Assembly: GCA_963576735.1 (NCBI GenBank)
Contig: OY755172.1
Span: 3,968,001-4,032,000 of the forward strand
Origin: Bedellia somnulentella
Taxonomy: Eukaryota; Arthropoda; Insecta; Lepidoptera; Bedelliidae
Direction: 5' to 3'
DNA: 64,000 nt
The notes beneath the pieces were generated by a model, which saw only the letters and a program-made list of their open reading frames with translations, had not been told where the DNA came from and searched no databases. Shown in pieces: positions 42,930 to 56,600 of this stretch (position 1 is its first letter; each line of letters opens with the position of its first letter). Position numbers and translations under genes: made by a program.

Positions 42930-43900
42930 GTATTCGGGGAGAGGTGTTTGGTCGCTAGTGATAAAGGACTGACTCCCTTATCGTTGGCCTCACAGGATTG
43001 CCGAAACCCCGGAGGTACTTAGCACCTATGATCGGGAGTCCGTATGGAAAGAGAAAGAGCTGCACGGGAGGTTTACAAGGTACTTCACGAACCTTTCATG
43101 GACCGTAAAGCCTCCCTGCAGTGGCTGCGTTTCGGGGACCTCTTTGGGAAAACCGAAGGTTTTTTCTGTGCAATACAAGACCAGGTTAGCAAGACGTGGA
43201 ACTATCGGAAATACATCTTAAAGGACGGTACCACAGACGTTAGTCGAGCATGTGACCGTCCCCGGAGAGTCACTTAGGCATGTTATTTCCGGTTGTTTGA
43301 CTCTAGCTAACACTGAGTACTTGCACAGACACAACCAAGCAGCCAAAATCCTACATCAGGAGCTCGCTCTGAAATACGGACTCTTGCAACAGAGGCTGCC
43401 GTATTACAAGTATCTACCGGAGCCGATCCTAGAAAACGACCGTGCCAAAATCTATTGGGACCGATCCGTTATCACGGATAGGACTATTCTAGCGAATAGC
43501 CTGATATCGTGGTATGGGATCGGTCGCAGTCGAGGGTATTTCTAGTGGATGTTACTATCCCTCATGACGAGGGTCTCGTGAAAGCCGAAACCGAGAAGCG
43601 TCGCAAGTATCTCGATCTGGCTCACGAGATCGCCGACATTTAAGGTGTGACTTCGACATTAATAATCCCAATTGTTTACGAACGAACGGATTAATTCCAA
43701 CCAGCCTTGCGACCAACTTGAGGCAGTTGAATTTCTGTGGCGTGACGGTTCCAGCCTAAATGCAGAAGGCGGTGCTGCTCGATACGGCACGGATCGTCCG
43801 TCGGTTCTTGAACCTGAGTCCCTGACCCCGACCGACTGTGCTCTTGTCGGGGAGTATCGCTTCTCCCATTTAAAATTCTAATTTTATTTGTTTCGGCCAC
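42930..43900 (+). pseudogene. LINE ORF C-terminal region, R4/Dong-like
   Basis: GC-rich coding remnant in several frames. It reads HEPFMDRKASLQWLRFGDLF, TEGFFCAIQDQVSKTWNYRK, then, after a one-base insertion near 43257, PGESLRHVISGCLTLANTEY, LHRHNQAAKILHQELALKYG, YYKYLPEPILEN and KIYWDRSVITDRT. Another frame gives VDVTIPHDEGLVKAE and KYLDLAHEI, and then MQKAVLLDTARIVRRFL. The C...E-x-L-x-H-V-x-S-G-C motif followed by RHN fits LINEs with a restriction-like endonuclease (R4/Dong). The RT itself is missing. Confidence 0.65.
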
Positions 43901-43904
43901 GGGA

Positions 43905-44637
43905 GAGGCGAGAATCGAAAAAATACCCAGAAATTAATATATCTAAGTATTATTCCGACTTATCATATCACTCTGAAGAACGCGATAGGTAGACTGATCG
44001 CAACTATGTTTCCAACAAACTTCTCTAGATAAACCCAAAGTCATACTATTTATACCTGCTCTTTTATTTCCAGGGACTCAAATATCATTTAGAACGTTTC
44101 CTATATTAACTTGAAACGGGAAACATACTTTAATTTCATGGAAGAAACGGCTCCTACTGGAATAACTACACCTAGTTGATTTGCGATTACGTCACTCGAT
44201 TAATGAGGTTACCTAGTTAATGTGAAAGATTAACTATTTATGAGTATTGTAATATTTGTCGCTTGAAGTTAAGAACCGGAATAAAACTATTCAATGAAAA
44301 TGTCGCAATAAAAATCTCATTAACATAATGAAAGTAATCGTTATTTAGTAACTAGTTAATCTTACTAGTAGACTAAAAGATTGACAGACAATAGTTGTTT
44401 TAAATAACTTTCCCCTTTGTTTGTGATAGTTGCAGGCATGTTAATGTTAAATGACGAAATGTGACGTAGTGTTTAGAACAACTAGTAGGTCTGCCATCCT
44501 TTACTTGTAAATGGCGGTCTATGAATATATGTCCATTTTTTTCAGAACTGGGGCTAAATTTACTAGTCAGAATTAAAAACAAAATTAAATTTGCTATACT
44601 CGTGTGAGTATTTGTCCTTAAACATAATATTTCAAAG
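43905..44637. other. AT-rich non-coding DNA
   Basis: No supported feature. Confidence 0.4.
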
Positions 44638-44650
44638 GTATAATTATTCC

Positions 44651-44904
44651 TGCCGTGTAGTGTCGGCTTAGGATAACACTACCCCATTTCTACCCGTGGG
44701 TGATCGTAAGAGGCGACTAAGGGTATAGGGGCTTTTTAAGTGATTTTTGGGCGATGTGGTTGGAGACCCGTCACCAAAAACATTTATTATTACCATCTTT
44801 TCCCCAATTAACTTCCAAAAGTGGCTGAGGAATTTCTCATTCCAAGGCTCTGGCTACCCCGTTAAGGGATTTACAGCCGTGAGTATATGTATGTATGTAT
44901 GTAT
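44651..44904 (+). mobile_element. SINE-A copy, ~13-bp target duplication
   Basis: GTATAATTATTCC at 44638-44650 and 44905-44917; the first bases overlap the tail, so the true length may be slightly less. Full length. Confidence 0.9.
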
Positions 44905-45239
44905 GTATAATTATTCCATAGTCATCATGATCCAATAAATTTCGACCCATGGACTATAGAGCTCCCTTAGACGACCAACCTTACTTGTGGGATGCTAAAC
45001 AATATTCACAAACTCGTAAACTAAATCTATGAGATTGAATGCAGTTGGACCTACCAAATAATTAGGTAATTCACATCTTCAATAATCAACAAAATACACC
45101 TGTTTTGGAGGGAACGTTATTAAGCCTACGTCACTCTGTATGCCGTAATGTAGCCCTGGGGACACATATGGGCTCTAATTATGATCATGAAGAGTAGTTT
45201 TTAACAAACAAAGGAAAGACGGATTTCGCCAATATTGAT

Positions 45240-45367
45240 AGCCACTTGACACTATAGCTCAATTGGCAGAACGACGGGGGCGTATACCCGGAGGCCATGG
45301 GTTCGATCTCCGCTGGTATCGAAATTTTTCTTTCCTTTATTTATTAGTAATAATCCCCACATGAGGT
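45240..45367 (+). mobile_element. SINE-E copy
   Basis: The tRNA-like head (GACACTATAGCTCAATTGGC, GGGTTCGATCTCCGC) is followed by TTTCTTTCCTTTATTTATTA and AATCCCCACATGAGG. Confidence 0.8.
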
Positions 45368-45540
45368 AGGTGTAGAAGACATTCTAAATATACTCTTTCA
45401 CGTGTTTGACTTTCTTATATTCAATTCCCAATTAACAATTTAAAGTCGTTCAATAGTTAAGTTAACGTTATTTTGTTACCACTGTTAGTAAAAGCTATGT
45501 CACACTGATGTTATAATAACGTTTACTAAACGCGAAAAGG

Positions 45541-48065
45541 GCCCCAATTATACGACCTTCAATGTTGTACAATGGTCATACAAAAGTCAGAAGATGACTC
45601 CGTTAACGTCATTTAAAAGTCGTGTGAACGTTTATGAATTACCACTTTCATCGCGCAGTAGTCGCACCGTAACTTTACAACCACCTGTTTGGTTATATTG
45701 CGGTCGTACAGATGTTTTTGAATTATTAAAACGTTTTATATGAGTCTAGTAACAACCACTGAAAGGCTGCTTATTATTTCTTGTTAGTTGTTGTTTTTAT
45801 TTGGAGATTTAAGTGCAGGAAGTAAGGGAAAAGAAATTAGAGTATTATGTGACTTTCATATTTTGCTTACAATATTAGTCTTTAATACCGTTTAGTTCGA
45901 CTGGGAATTTAAGTTTTACGATAATATACCTATGTAAATACAATTCATATTTTCATGCCCCTTCTTAGTTTTGTGTTTAAAACATCATATTTTTATTACC
46001 AAAAATAAATTTATTTTTCAAAATGTCAGACATATTGCTTTGGTTGCATACTTACCTCTTCATGACGTTTTAAAGGCACAAAGTCTTTTTAAGGTTATTT
46101 GAAGACTATGCAATACGCCATTAAAGCTAGCTATTAGGGTTCCTTATAACATTTAATATTTTTTTTATACAATTAACAAATAGCGTTGCAGTACAGATAC
46201 GCAGAAGAAAAGTAAGACCTGATGTGGAGGTCTGAAAGTATATGTAAGTAGTATGTAAATGTATTTTTATAATAGTTATTTTTAATGTGTTAACATTAAC
46301 TTAAATTAATTATCTTTTAATTTATTTCAGGTAAAACCCATTCTTAGCAAAAGGAAAGAAAAATTTATAAGTAACTTCTATCGGAAATATGGTTGAATAT
46401 TTGTATCATATTCTAATTATTGTTTCAATAAGCATACAATTTTCTATTCATGATTTCACATGGTAATTAAAATACTTAAAATCAATAATTATATTTAATT
46501 TATTTTGAATAAATCCTGAACAAAGTATGGACGAGAGGAACTAAATATACATATTCATTATAAGGAATGCCAACAATTTAACATTTGACATTCTCTACAA
46601 AATACGTAGATTCCGATTTAATGATGTTATTCATATCACACATATGTATAAACTTTTGAGTGCACGATGAGAAATTTTAGAGTCAAGAGTCCAATATTTC
46701 AAATCCTCCTGAAAGGTATTGTCTTTTTAATTATCTGTATCCAAGTTTATATTATTCATTTCTTTTTACTGGACAGTGAAAAGACAATGATCACTAAGAT
46801 AGTCTTCTGAAAATATACATACATACAACATATACTCACGGCCACAAATCCCTAGAAGGGGTATCCAGAGCTAAGGAATTAGAAAATCCTCAGCCGCTCC
46901 TGGAAAATTGAGTGGGGAAAAGATGGTTAAGTAAAGGTTGTTGGTGATCGGTCTCCAACCGCATCGATCAATAATCCCTTAAAAGCCTTAATACCGTTAG
47001 TCGCCTCTTACGTACAGAAACGGGTCAGTGCTGTTCTAAGCCGACACTACACGGCGAGAAATTAAAAACATTACATTTAAAAAAATAATAATTATAATAA
47101 ATACCAAAACAAAGATGACTGATGAAAAGTTTACCATATAATTTATTGTGGCCGCATTAGGAACACTTTTAACAAATTTAACTGTTTAACTGCTAACTAA
47201 ATTAAATAAAATATCACATGTATTAAATAAAACCATTTTAACATTACTATTAAAATTTATCAATCAATAAAACATTTACTGATATAAAGAAAATTCGATA
47301 TCGTAAAAAATCCTTAGCGATATTTAATAATTAATAAACTTAATTAGTACTGAACCATTTGTTGCTCTTGCGTTGTACCCTTTTCTTCTTTAACATTATT
47401 TGTGGTTAATACCAAGGTAGCCTTGTAGTTTTTAATAATTCGTAATGTCGAGATACTGTTTTTTTGAAAGCTCCACTATGTTTAAGTTTTCTCCATGAAT
47501 AATTCGATATCATTTTTCGCATCAAACGTTACGTAAATATGGCGGCCAAGGCGTTTTAAGGTCAAAACTTAACTCTAATGTGACTACAAAGTCAGGGCAT
47601 GACATTAAATGGACATAATGTAATATAAAAGTTATATTTGAGTTGTAATCAAACAACCAAGTAATTTAAGTGTCTTAACTTGACTGCTGTATGACATACT
47701 AGTGACCGTTTTACTAACGTCAATGTTAAAACCTGTATACAACTACTGCATTATATAAATGTCATATAATGGATTGCCAAGCACCAAATTTTGTCAGTTG
47801 GAAACGTTTATTTGACTGTAACGTTAGTATGACTATTGCGTGGTCGTACAAACGTATTAGTTAAAACTTAAATAAAACGTTATATACTTTAGTCTTGCCA
47901 ACGTTGCTATGACTAGTTTAATATAACATATTCGTCGCACGACTAAATAGTTAAATTAAATACGTCTATAGGACCTAGTAATCATCTAATTACTGTTATA
48001 GGACTGCTATTCAACTTTATGTCGTACAAATAATGACTTATACTTACGACGTTTTTGTTAATTGG
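45541..48065. other. Possible large DNA transposon; otherwise non-coding
   Basis: The left boundary CCCCAATTATACGACC and the right boundary TTGTTAATTGGG are roughly inverted. Both subterminal regions hold scattered GTCGTAC and AAAACGTTWTATA motifs. An acceptor-like TTATTTCAG at 46322-46330 is followed by a 21-codon open stretch (KPILSKRKEKFISNFYRKYG and stop). No transposase domain was recognised and no target duplication fixed, so the element is tentative. Confidence 0.3.
46815..47054 (-). mobile_element. SINE-A copy
   Basis: ATACATACAACATATACTCA tail to CGACACTACACGG; a few bases deleted in the 5' third. Confidence 0.8.
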
Positions 48066-48184
48066 GTTATGACGCCGCATTCTGCACCCTCAGTACCTTT
48101 CTTTCAAATAACGCCGATCTAATATTCATCATCACTTGTAAATCCTTCAATGATAATGTAAGTTAGGTTTGATCTTACGTACAT

Positions 48185-48644
48185 AGTAGCCAGAGCTTCA
48201 GAATCAGAAATTATTCAGCTATTTTTGGAAGTTAAATAGGGAAAAGATTGCATAATAAATGTTATTGGTGATGGGTCTCTAACCTGTGTATAGTCATTGC
48301 TGTGTAGTGTCGGCTTAGAATAGCACTACCCCATTTCTTCCGGTGGGTGTACGTAAGAGGCGACTAACGGTATTGGGGCTTTTAAGGGATTTTTGGGCGA
48401 TGCGGTTGGAGACCCATCACCAACAACCTTTATTTCACCATCTTTTCCTCACGCAACTTCCAAAGGTGGCTGGGGAATGTCTCATTCCCTAGCTCTGGCT
48501 ACCCCTTCAAGGGATTTATAGCCTATGTATGTCTCTAACCGCATCGCCCAATAAGCTCTTAAAAATCCCAATACCCTTAGTCGCATCTTAAGTACACCCG
48601 CGGGAAGAAATGGGGTATAGCTATTCTAAGCGAGCACTAAACAG
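48185..48644 (-). mobile_element. SINE-A copy interrupted by an opposite SINE-A
   Basis: The left part (GTAGCCAGAGCTTCAGAATC to GATGGGTCTCTAACC) and the right part (CGCATCGCCCAATAAGCTC to GAGCACTAAACAG) make one diverged copy. Confidence 0.8.
48285..48530 (+). mobile_element. SINE-A copy nested in SINE-A, 10-bp target duplication
   Basis: GTCTCTAACC at 48275-48284 and 48531-48540. It carries about 12 extra bases (TGTGTATAGTCA) before the usual 5' end, and its tail is short (GCCTATGTAT). Confidence 0.85.
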
Positions 48645-48779
48645 TCATAGGCTTGATCATTAGCGTATAAATAGCATAACATTATGAAACTACCCATTCA
48701 CACAGATTATAATATATATCACACAACTCTATGAAACAATCATCTGTTAACAAATTAAAGAACCATGAAGAAGCTATAC

Positions 48780-48975
48780 ATCCATGTCGACAATCCTGAG
48801 AGATACCGAACCATTCCTTGTTTTTTGTTTATTCTTAGACATGCACTAGGATCTTCATAGAGTGTCACCAAAATATTTGCAAATTAGCTCCCTAACCTCA
48901 ACTTCCTTAACACATTCCATAAATTCTTCCTTACCAATCTATCGTGCACCACCATGATGAAATTTCTTTTGACCG
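48780..48975 (-). mobile_element. Old RTE-type RT fragment
   Basis: In shifting frames the minus strand gives EEFMECVKEVEVRELI and then ILVTLYEDPSACLRINK, resembling the RT stretch L-x-R-W-V-x-x-L-Y-E-x-P-x-S-x-V-R of RTE LINEs. Heavily decayed. Confidence 0.45.
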
Positions 48976-49189
48976 TGTATATTGGTACATTGTATATTAT
49001 TATTAAAGACAACTTTAAAAAAATCTGAATATTATTGACATTTAACAGTTAAATAAAACAAATAGTTATATTTAAGACCTTTATGCGTCTTTCGTGTCCT
49101 AAACTTTACTATAGTCCATCTCTTCTATATTTTCAAACTTTCTTAATATTAAATATACTACATTATACATTACAATGAATTTTAAACTT

Positions 49190-49361
49190 ATAAATCTCAA
49201 AAAAGGGTAGTCAGAACTTTAAAATTGGAAATACCTTAGCTACTATTGTAAGTCCAGTGCGGATAAGATTGTAAAATAAAGAATGAAAAATTGAAACGGC
49301 AATGTGTCTCCAGCCACACAGCCAAAAAATCACTTAAAAGTCGTTCTAAGCCGATACTGTA
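49190..49361 (-). mobile_element. SINE-A, old copy
   Basis: TATAAATCTCAAAAAAGGGT and TTCTAAGCCGATACTGTAC mark the two ends; about 70 bp have been lost. Confidence 0.6.
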
Positions 49362-49399
49362 CCCCTAAATAAACATTATTTATTCCACATAGATACACA

Positions 49400-49786
49400 C
49401 ATACACATAACATAAACATAACATAACATAAACGTTCACGCCGTTTATCCCCGAAGGGGTTGGCAGGGGTACCAATACTCCTGAACTCACATGGCAAGCG
49501 CCATCTAGTTTCCAGAGAAGGTACCCACGTTTTGCTTAGACAGTGTATTCACGTGATAGGGGGCAGGCCTATCGCCGTTTTGTACGAATACACTGTCACA
49601 TGACTAAGTACAACTCAGCCATGTGGGTTTCCTCACGATGTTTTCCCTCACCGTTAGCAACCATGATAAATTAACCACACATATGACTTTAGAAAAGACA
49701 AATTGGTGTAGGCCCGTCCCAGGATTGGAACTCACGCCCTTCTGTTTTTCGGGCGGGTGTTCTACCCACTGGACTATCATGTCGCT
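49400..49786 (-). mobile_element. SINE-B copy
   Basis: Tail ACATAACATAACATAAACG, 5' head as CCACTGGACTATCATG. ACACACATAC occurs near both ends (about 49395 and 49789), the probable target duplication. Confidence 0.85.
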
Positions 49787-49791
49787 TTACA

Positions 49792-50027
49792 CACATACTC
49801 ACGGCCATAAATCTCTAAAAGGAATAGGCAGAGTTTCAGAGCTAGAAACTGCTCAGCCAAATTTGGAAGTTGATAAGGGAGAAGATAGTAGAAATAAAGT
49901 ATCGTTGGTGATGGGTCTCCAACCGCATCATCAAAAAACCACTTAAAAGCCCCATACCCTTAGTCGCCTCTTACGACACCCATGAGTAGGAAGGAGTAGA
50001 GACATTCGAAGCCGGCACTACACGGCA
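49792..50027 (-). mobile_element. SINE-A copy
   Basis: CACATACTCACGGCCATAAA to GGCACTACACGGC. It directly abuts the SINE-B at 49400-49786. Confidence 0.8.
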
Positions 50028-50559
50028 TTATTTATTCTAATTCCATTATAGTTATTCTAAGAGATAAAGGGACAGATTAATCATCATGTTACGTTAATTA
50101 TTATATTACAGTATATTGCCAGAGTGGAGTGCGACACCTATAGAAAAATATGTAGTGGTGATATTTCAACCTATACAGCAATAAATAAAAAACGTGAAAA
50201 GTTCAAATGAAGTAAATATACTAACAACCTATATCAACAGCTGATTGTTTTAATAAAATAATTATATTAATTTCCGATTCATATGGGCTTCAAATATCTG
50301 GCTATATATATATAATTTGTGGCTTGACGACGGTGTACAGGAACTCAAACCTACCCTACTGCTTACAGAGGTGAGTGGCCAACCCGCATCAGGATTTAAG
50401 GCAATCAGATTAATTTCTGACATTGTATTTGTCAAATACTGAAACAATAAAAAGAAGGCAATGAAGCTATAAAAAAGAACAAATTACATCTGAATTTACC
50501 GGTTTTGGTGCGTGTGCGCAAGGCAACTAAAGAAAAAGCGTGCGCTATTCCTCTGAGCG

Positions 50560-50565
50560 TCAGTT
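50560..50565 (+). promoter_or_regulatory. Possible initiator of the obst-A gene
   Basis: GCGTCAGTTG fits the arthropod initiator TCAGT, 74 bp before the start codon. No TATA box stands 25-35 bp upstream (CTATAAAAAAG near 50467 is too far). The call is weak without transcript data. The stretch 50030-50559 shows nothing else. Confidence 0.3.
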
Positions 50566-50638
50566 GTGGATAGGTCGCCGAGTGAACAGCTACTCCATCT
50601 AGTCAACTTATTTCCTTGAATATTTTTAAAAGGTCATC

Positions 50639-53600
50639 ATGAAAGTGTTCATCGTTTTAGCGGCTTTGACCGCCCTCGCAAGTAAGTAAAACTGTATAAT
50701 ATTATTATGAAATAGGTTTGATTAAAAAATAATGTAACAGATTTTTTTGGGGTTTTATTAAAATGTATACTTAAACTAAATGAAGATATTTTACAATTAT
50801 AGTATGATTTTATCAATTGACAATTGAATCGCATCCTACATAAAATTTTGCGATCAATCGCTACATCAGCCCCACGCCCCGTAACTATCAATGAGATATA
50901 AAAGACATAAACGCGACACACGAGCTTTATATTTCCTGCATTTCATTTTAATCTTTAATTTCGATAAGAAATATAGTAATAATCAAATGCTTTTTTTAGC
51001 TCTTGTAATTGGCTCATATTGTTTACAACCAGAATTTAAAGCATAGAGATTTTAGTGAGTGTAATTATGTAGAGCTTAGGAAAAAACTTTCTATATTATG
51101 AATAATGTTTTTATAGAAATACATATACTGTATTGGTACCTCTGCCAACCCCTTCGGGGATAAACGGCGTGAACGTTTATCTTATTTTTATGTTTTATAT
51201 ACTGTTAGAGCTTTATTTATTTCTAATAAAAACTCTAACTTGAAATAATTGGCATGTATATTTTGTAACTCGTATTATAAAAATCTATATCTACTCTATA
51301 CTTAATACTACTGTTGAATTCCAGAAACTGAATACAATATTCTTTGCAACAATTTGTGCACAAACAGAGCATATTTTAGGCATAATTAGCACGACCGACG
51401 TTGCATCAATTAGTAGCTGGTCAAACTAGACATCTCTTATTTAATATTCCTTGCACAATGTGACCTAGTGCCAAGTCCCGACCGTTACATGAACTTCTTT
51501 TCAATCAAACAATACTGGGTTACGTAACGTACACTTAAGTTACGAGGTGAAGAAATATTCCAACGTAATTTTGTTTCCAGTTTGTATCCTTGATCATTTA
51601 TGGTGTTGAGATTATTGGCAAATGCATTATACTAATATAGCTACCATTGATACCGTTTTGCAGCCTTAAATCGCCAAGAAATGCAGAACTCCATAGATAG
51701 AAATTACTTAGCCATTTTTGAAAATTGAGTGGCGAAAGGATGATAAAATAAAGGAAGTTTGGTGATGGGTATTTTACCATATTATCCAATAATCATCTTA
51801 AATGCCCCGGTATCCTAAGTCACCTCTTACAGTGCCCACGCCCACGGGAAGAAATGGGTTAGCAAATACGTTGTACATTTATTTAGGCTATTATTGATAC
51901 CCACAAATATATAATTATATAACTCTGCATATCATTTGGCCAGACAAAAAACAAGTTTTCTTCTACTAATTACACATATCTAATTAATGAGATCCACCAA
52001 TTTATAAAACAGTTATCGAAATAATTAAATACATCGATATTATAATAAAAAAATATCATACAAAACGTGTCCTCGATAACTACTTCAGATTTCAGTTCGT
52101 TGAACTTAATGCAAGTTAAAAAACCACAACAAAAAGTATGTGACTGTACTTCTAAATATTTTACAGTCGATCGGTTGAGTCATTCGGTACATATTCCTAA
52201 TGCAATGCAATTATTCATATTAAATATTCGACGTTTTTTAATGTATTTATAAATACTTTAAATTTGACTGATTGGAAACTTTACATTTGCGAGATAAACT
52301 TTCTTTATTCATGTCTTAACTTTTTGCATTTAGATATTTGTGCAAAAACATGATACCTTATCTTCAGTAACTTAGCACATCTTTGAACCTACTTGACTAT
52401 TTTCACGACTATATTTTCAATATTGCAAAGCTGAAGTTTACAAAAATTATAGTCTCTTATCATATTGTCCAATATACGATACATACGTACATAAAGTCAG
52501 ACTTATTTACCTCCAAAGGTGTAGCCAGAGCCTCGGAATAAATAAAAAAATCAGCCACTTTAGGATGTTCCTAGGGGAAGAGATAGAAAAAGTAGAAGAT
52601 ATCGATGGTTATGTATCTCCAGCCACATTGCCCTACATCCACTTAGAGAGGCCCCAAACCTAGTCGCCTCTTTTGTCCCACGCGCGGAGATATGGAGCAG
52701 TAGTGTTTTTAGCCAATACTACAAAGCTAATTAATTTCATAAACAATAGCATCTTGTTTAGAAGGAACGTGTAGAATATAAATTATTATTGTATAAAATC
52801 AAAAAGTATTTAGAAAGCAGATCAAATTAACAAAAGACCATTTGCAAAATTCACTTTTCCTATTGACTCATTTACGACAAAATACGACATTGACATTCGC
52901 TTTGAATTCATTCTGCGTTTACTGTTTCAAATATAACGAAATATTTTGCGTGAATATTGTAAATAACTTTTGCAACTCTGCGGTTTGCTCAACATGTAAA
53001 TGAATATCATTAAATTACAAACTGCGGTGACCAGCTTAGGATTGGTTTTATAATAGAATTATTTTATTAACACATTCCAAATAGCTGCTGTGAATTACAC
53101 ATTTCATAAAATGTAACAAAAATTTAGATCTATATCACTAGTGAACTTCATCAACCATTGATTATTTATTGCACTGATAAAGAATCACTTGAGATTTTTA
53201 AAAATATAATTTATCTTACTTATGCTTTTTATTCTAATAAACAATTTTTTTATTATTTTGCATTTCAACTATTTCTCACGGATATTCTACGAATAGTTTA
53301 AACATAGAAACTTTGTTGTAACTATAACGAAATGACCAATCATGGGTAGCCTTCATTCGTATTCGAAAAGAAAGCGTTGGCCTTTACTTTTACTAGTAAT
53401 CAATCAAGCTAGATATCTGTTCGGGTTCACCCAGATGCACCGAACGATGCATCTCGGTGAGGTAACGCCACCTCACTTTCACTTCTGAGGCGTTGCGTCA
53501 TGCACAGTTGCGATATCTGCCGCACCTACGCTGTTGACGCCCTCTAACATTTCAATTATCTATATCTATACTTTTATAAGGAGGTAATATTTTTTCGTCT

Positions 53601-56600
53601 GTAATGGATAGGCTCCGTAACCGCTCAACTGATAACTACGGATATAACGGAGCTAAAACCTTCAGAATTAACATATGATGTACATCATGGTAAAATTGAA
53701 AGGGGATAAACAGTGATTTTATAACACTATTCGTGCAAAGCCGGGGTGGACCACTAGTATATAGATATAATTGAACGTGCAAATTACTTTTTACCATATT
53801 ATTTTTTCCTGAGTTTTGATTCTAGACGACGACTACGCTTAATAAATTAATACATAGCTACAGGGGACGCGGGTCATGTGATTTCCCTATATTAAATTTG
53901 TGGCGTACTTGATTAGTCTAATATTTAAAAACAATAATATCATCTTGATGATTAACACAAAGATTTGATAATCAGCAGTCATTTGTAATCAGTTTAAAAT
54001 AACTTTAGGTGAAACCAAAACCACCTATAGAGATTAAGTCATGAAATAAATTTAACTCGACGTTTACGTTTTAATAGCTTGTGATTTAAACTAATTTTGA
54101 TTATATAATATTGAATTTATGTTAAGTTACTTATATAACAGCAGAATACTAACCCACTTTGGTATAAACACCAACCTGTTTTTAACTAGTTTTCTGGGTT
54201 AGTTGGTTTAAAATAAACGTGTCAGGTGATATTTATGAAATTATTTATGATCATGGTATTTAAATGGTCTTTCTTTGTATTAATAAATTTATTTCTTAAA
54301 TTTTTATTTATATACATTTTATAATATATTAACGTTAGTATAAATTTAAGAAACTACGGAATATTATAACCCCATAAATTCATATTTTCCTTAAGCTACC
54401 TTTTATTTCTTCGATTGGGGTTCATAAATTAATTTCTAAAGGCAACAAAATTAACAATAACTTCTGTTTTCAGGTGCCCAATTCAAATGCCCAGCCAAAG
54501 ACGGTCAATACGAAGACCCGAGACAGTGCGACAAGTTTTACGAGTGCGTCGATGGGCAGGCTCGAGAGAAACTATGTCCCGACGGTCTAGTGTTCGACCC
54601 CACCATCAGGAAGATCAACAAATGTGACCAACCCTTCAACGTTGACTGTGGAGACAGGACAGAATTACGTAAGTTCACATTACAAACATTAATCAAAGAT
54701 ATAAAAGAGAAAAAGCGTTTTCGTTGGATTCTAATTTCTCAACCATTTTCGGGTTGAGAAGGGAGAGAAGATGGAACAAAAGATCTTTGCTTCTGGGTCA
54801 TCTATCTTTCACTATCACTAGAAATCCTCCACGTTCGCCTCTTAGCAATTAGAAGATATTATATAATGCAGTTCTATACTGACAACACGACTCCAAATAC
54901 GGATTGAACAAAATAAGAATTGGAATTCTTTTTGAGCTAGATAGCTCCAATTTATGTCCTGGTACAATGTGATATGTTTTACGTTTCTCTTTTCCTCTTC
55001 ATTTCAAACAAGTCAGCTTCCTTTTACGTCTCACGATTGAAAGAAAACGGATCACTTTTAAAAGTTATTACAATCGGGCTATATTTGCTCGTATTTTGAT
55101 GAATTCCGCAAAAAACTTGCATCATTCGTTTTAATGAAGGTGTGGTTTATTTTTAATGACATGAATCATACTGTTCCTGTTCACCTTATAACGAAGGTCC
55201 GTTGACATGTTACTGCTTCATATATGATGGTAATTAAATTAAACTTCACTTGGTTTCTAGGCCATCAAGTGTAAGTATACCTTGTAGTAAGTGAAACTAG
55301 TACCCATATCTTACAGTCATATAAATAATCTCAAGTGAGTGAACTAGAACTTATGAATAATTGATTTGCCGGTCAGATAAACCGGTCACAAGGTACATGT
55401 AAAATCTAGAAAAAACATATTGAGTGGAACAGAAATTAGAAACAGAAATTTGGAAGCGGTAGTAGAAGAACACAATAAATATGATGTCCACTTCTTTTAA
55501 AAAATTTTGGTTACCCCTTGTTAGTGCTACTTTAACTTATTTGCCATAAAAAAGTGACATAAAAGGATCGATATTTTTTTAAATTTTTACTGTCTCATAT
55601 AATTAAAAGACACACAGGCGTATCTTAAACCTCGAAAGTCCACCCATTGATTAACCACCACAAAACGGCAAAATTTAAACTTTCAAGTATGTTTCAACTA
55701 AACGATAAAGCAGTTATGTATCATGTCCTTCGTATTTACTTCCTAGAACGTTGTTTGACCTTTTAACGTGAAATACCTCAAAAGTACAAGAATAATTTTA
55801 GCGAAATCCGCTTTCGGCAATAATGGCCATCATGTCGAATTTGTCAATTTAAAACAGGTTCATTGTTAAAATGCCAAGTCCAAGGACAATATTACGATTG
55901 CTAAAAACGTGATATTTTGTTGCCAAAAACGTGATCGCCTTACCCAACTTAAATCAAGTTTTAGCAATAAGTAGTTTTATATATTATACATTTATACAAT
56001 AAATATTTTCTTCATTATTTTGGTAATAAATTAACTGGCATTAAAAAATAGTCTAGTAGAGTTTTGTCCCAAGGCCTAGAGTTAGATATAACCTGTTTTC
56101 GTTTATATTGTTATTGAGACTAAAGATTAAAAAACCCCTTTTCACTGATCAATGAGTTATTATTCAATCATCACTAAGAAGCAACTCCTTATTGTAACTG
56201 TATTTGAAGTTTTGAATACTAACTTGCGTTGCGTGATTATCTATGTATTTAATATATTTAGATAACTCAGAGTAATATAAATGTATATTGTTGTGTTTAC
56301 ATGTGCCAATTAATATAAGATTCATATACCCTACAGTCCTCCTATTAAAAATTAAATTAAATCTCCATATTCTTCAATAGAACCTGCCAAGTCCACGACC
56401 CAATGCCCGAGGCGCAACGGTTTCTTCGCGCACCCCGACCCGGCGGTCTGCAACGTGTTCTACAACTGCATCGAGGGTGAGGCCATCGAAACCAAGTGCA
56501 CCGCTGGACTCCACTTTGATGAGTACTCTGGCACCTGCGTGTGGCCCGACTCTGCTGGACGTCAGGGATGCAATGTTCAAGACAGTAAGTATCACCTCAA

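Noticed and set aside
45242..45320. tRNA gene on the plus strand
   Set aside because: Same SINE-E head followed by the family's 3' sequence; arms mispaired.
46331..46396. Terminal exon after an acceptor-like TTATTTCAG
   Set aside because: Only 21 codons, no upstream exon with a matching phase could be found, and the region is probably a transposon.
49623..49946. 107-codon frame on the plus strand
   Set aside because: Antisense of a SINE-B followed by SINE-A.
50467..50477. TATA box for obst-A
   Set aside because: CTATAAAAAAG lies about 93 bp upstream of the only initiator-like site, too far for a TATA box.
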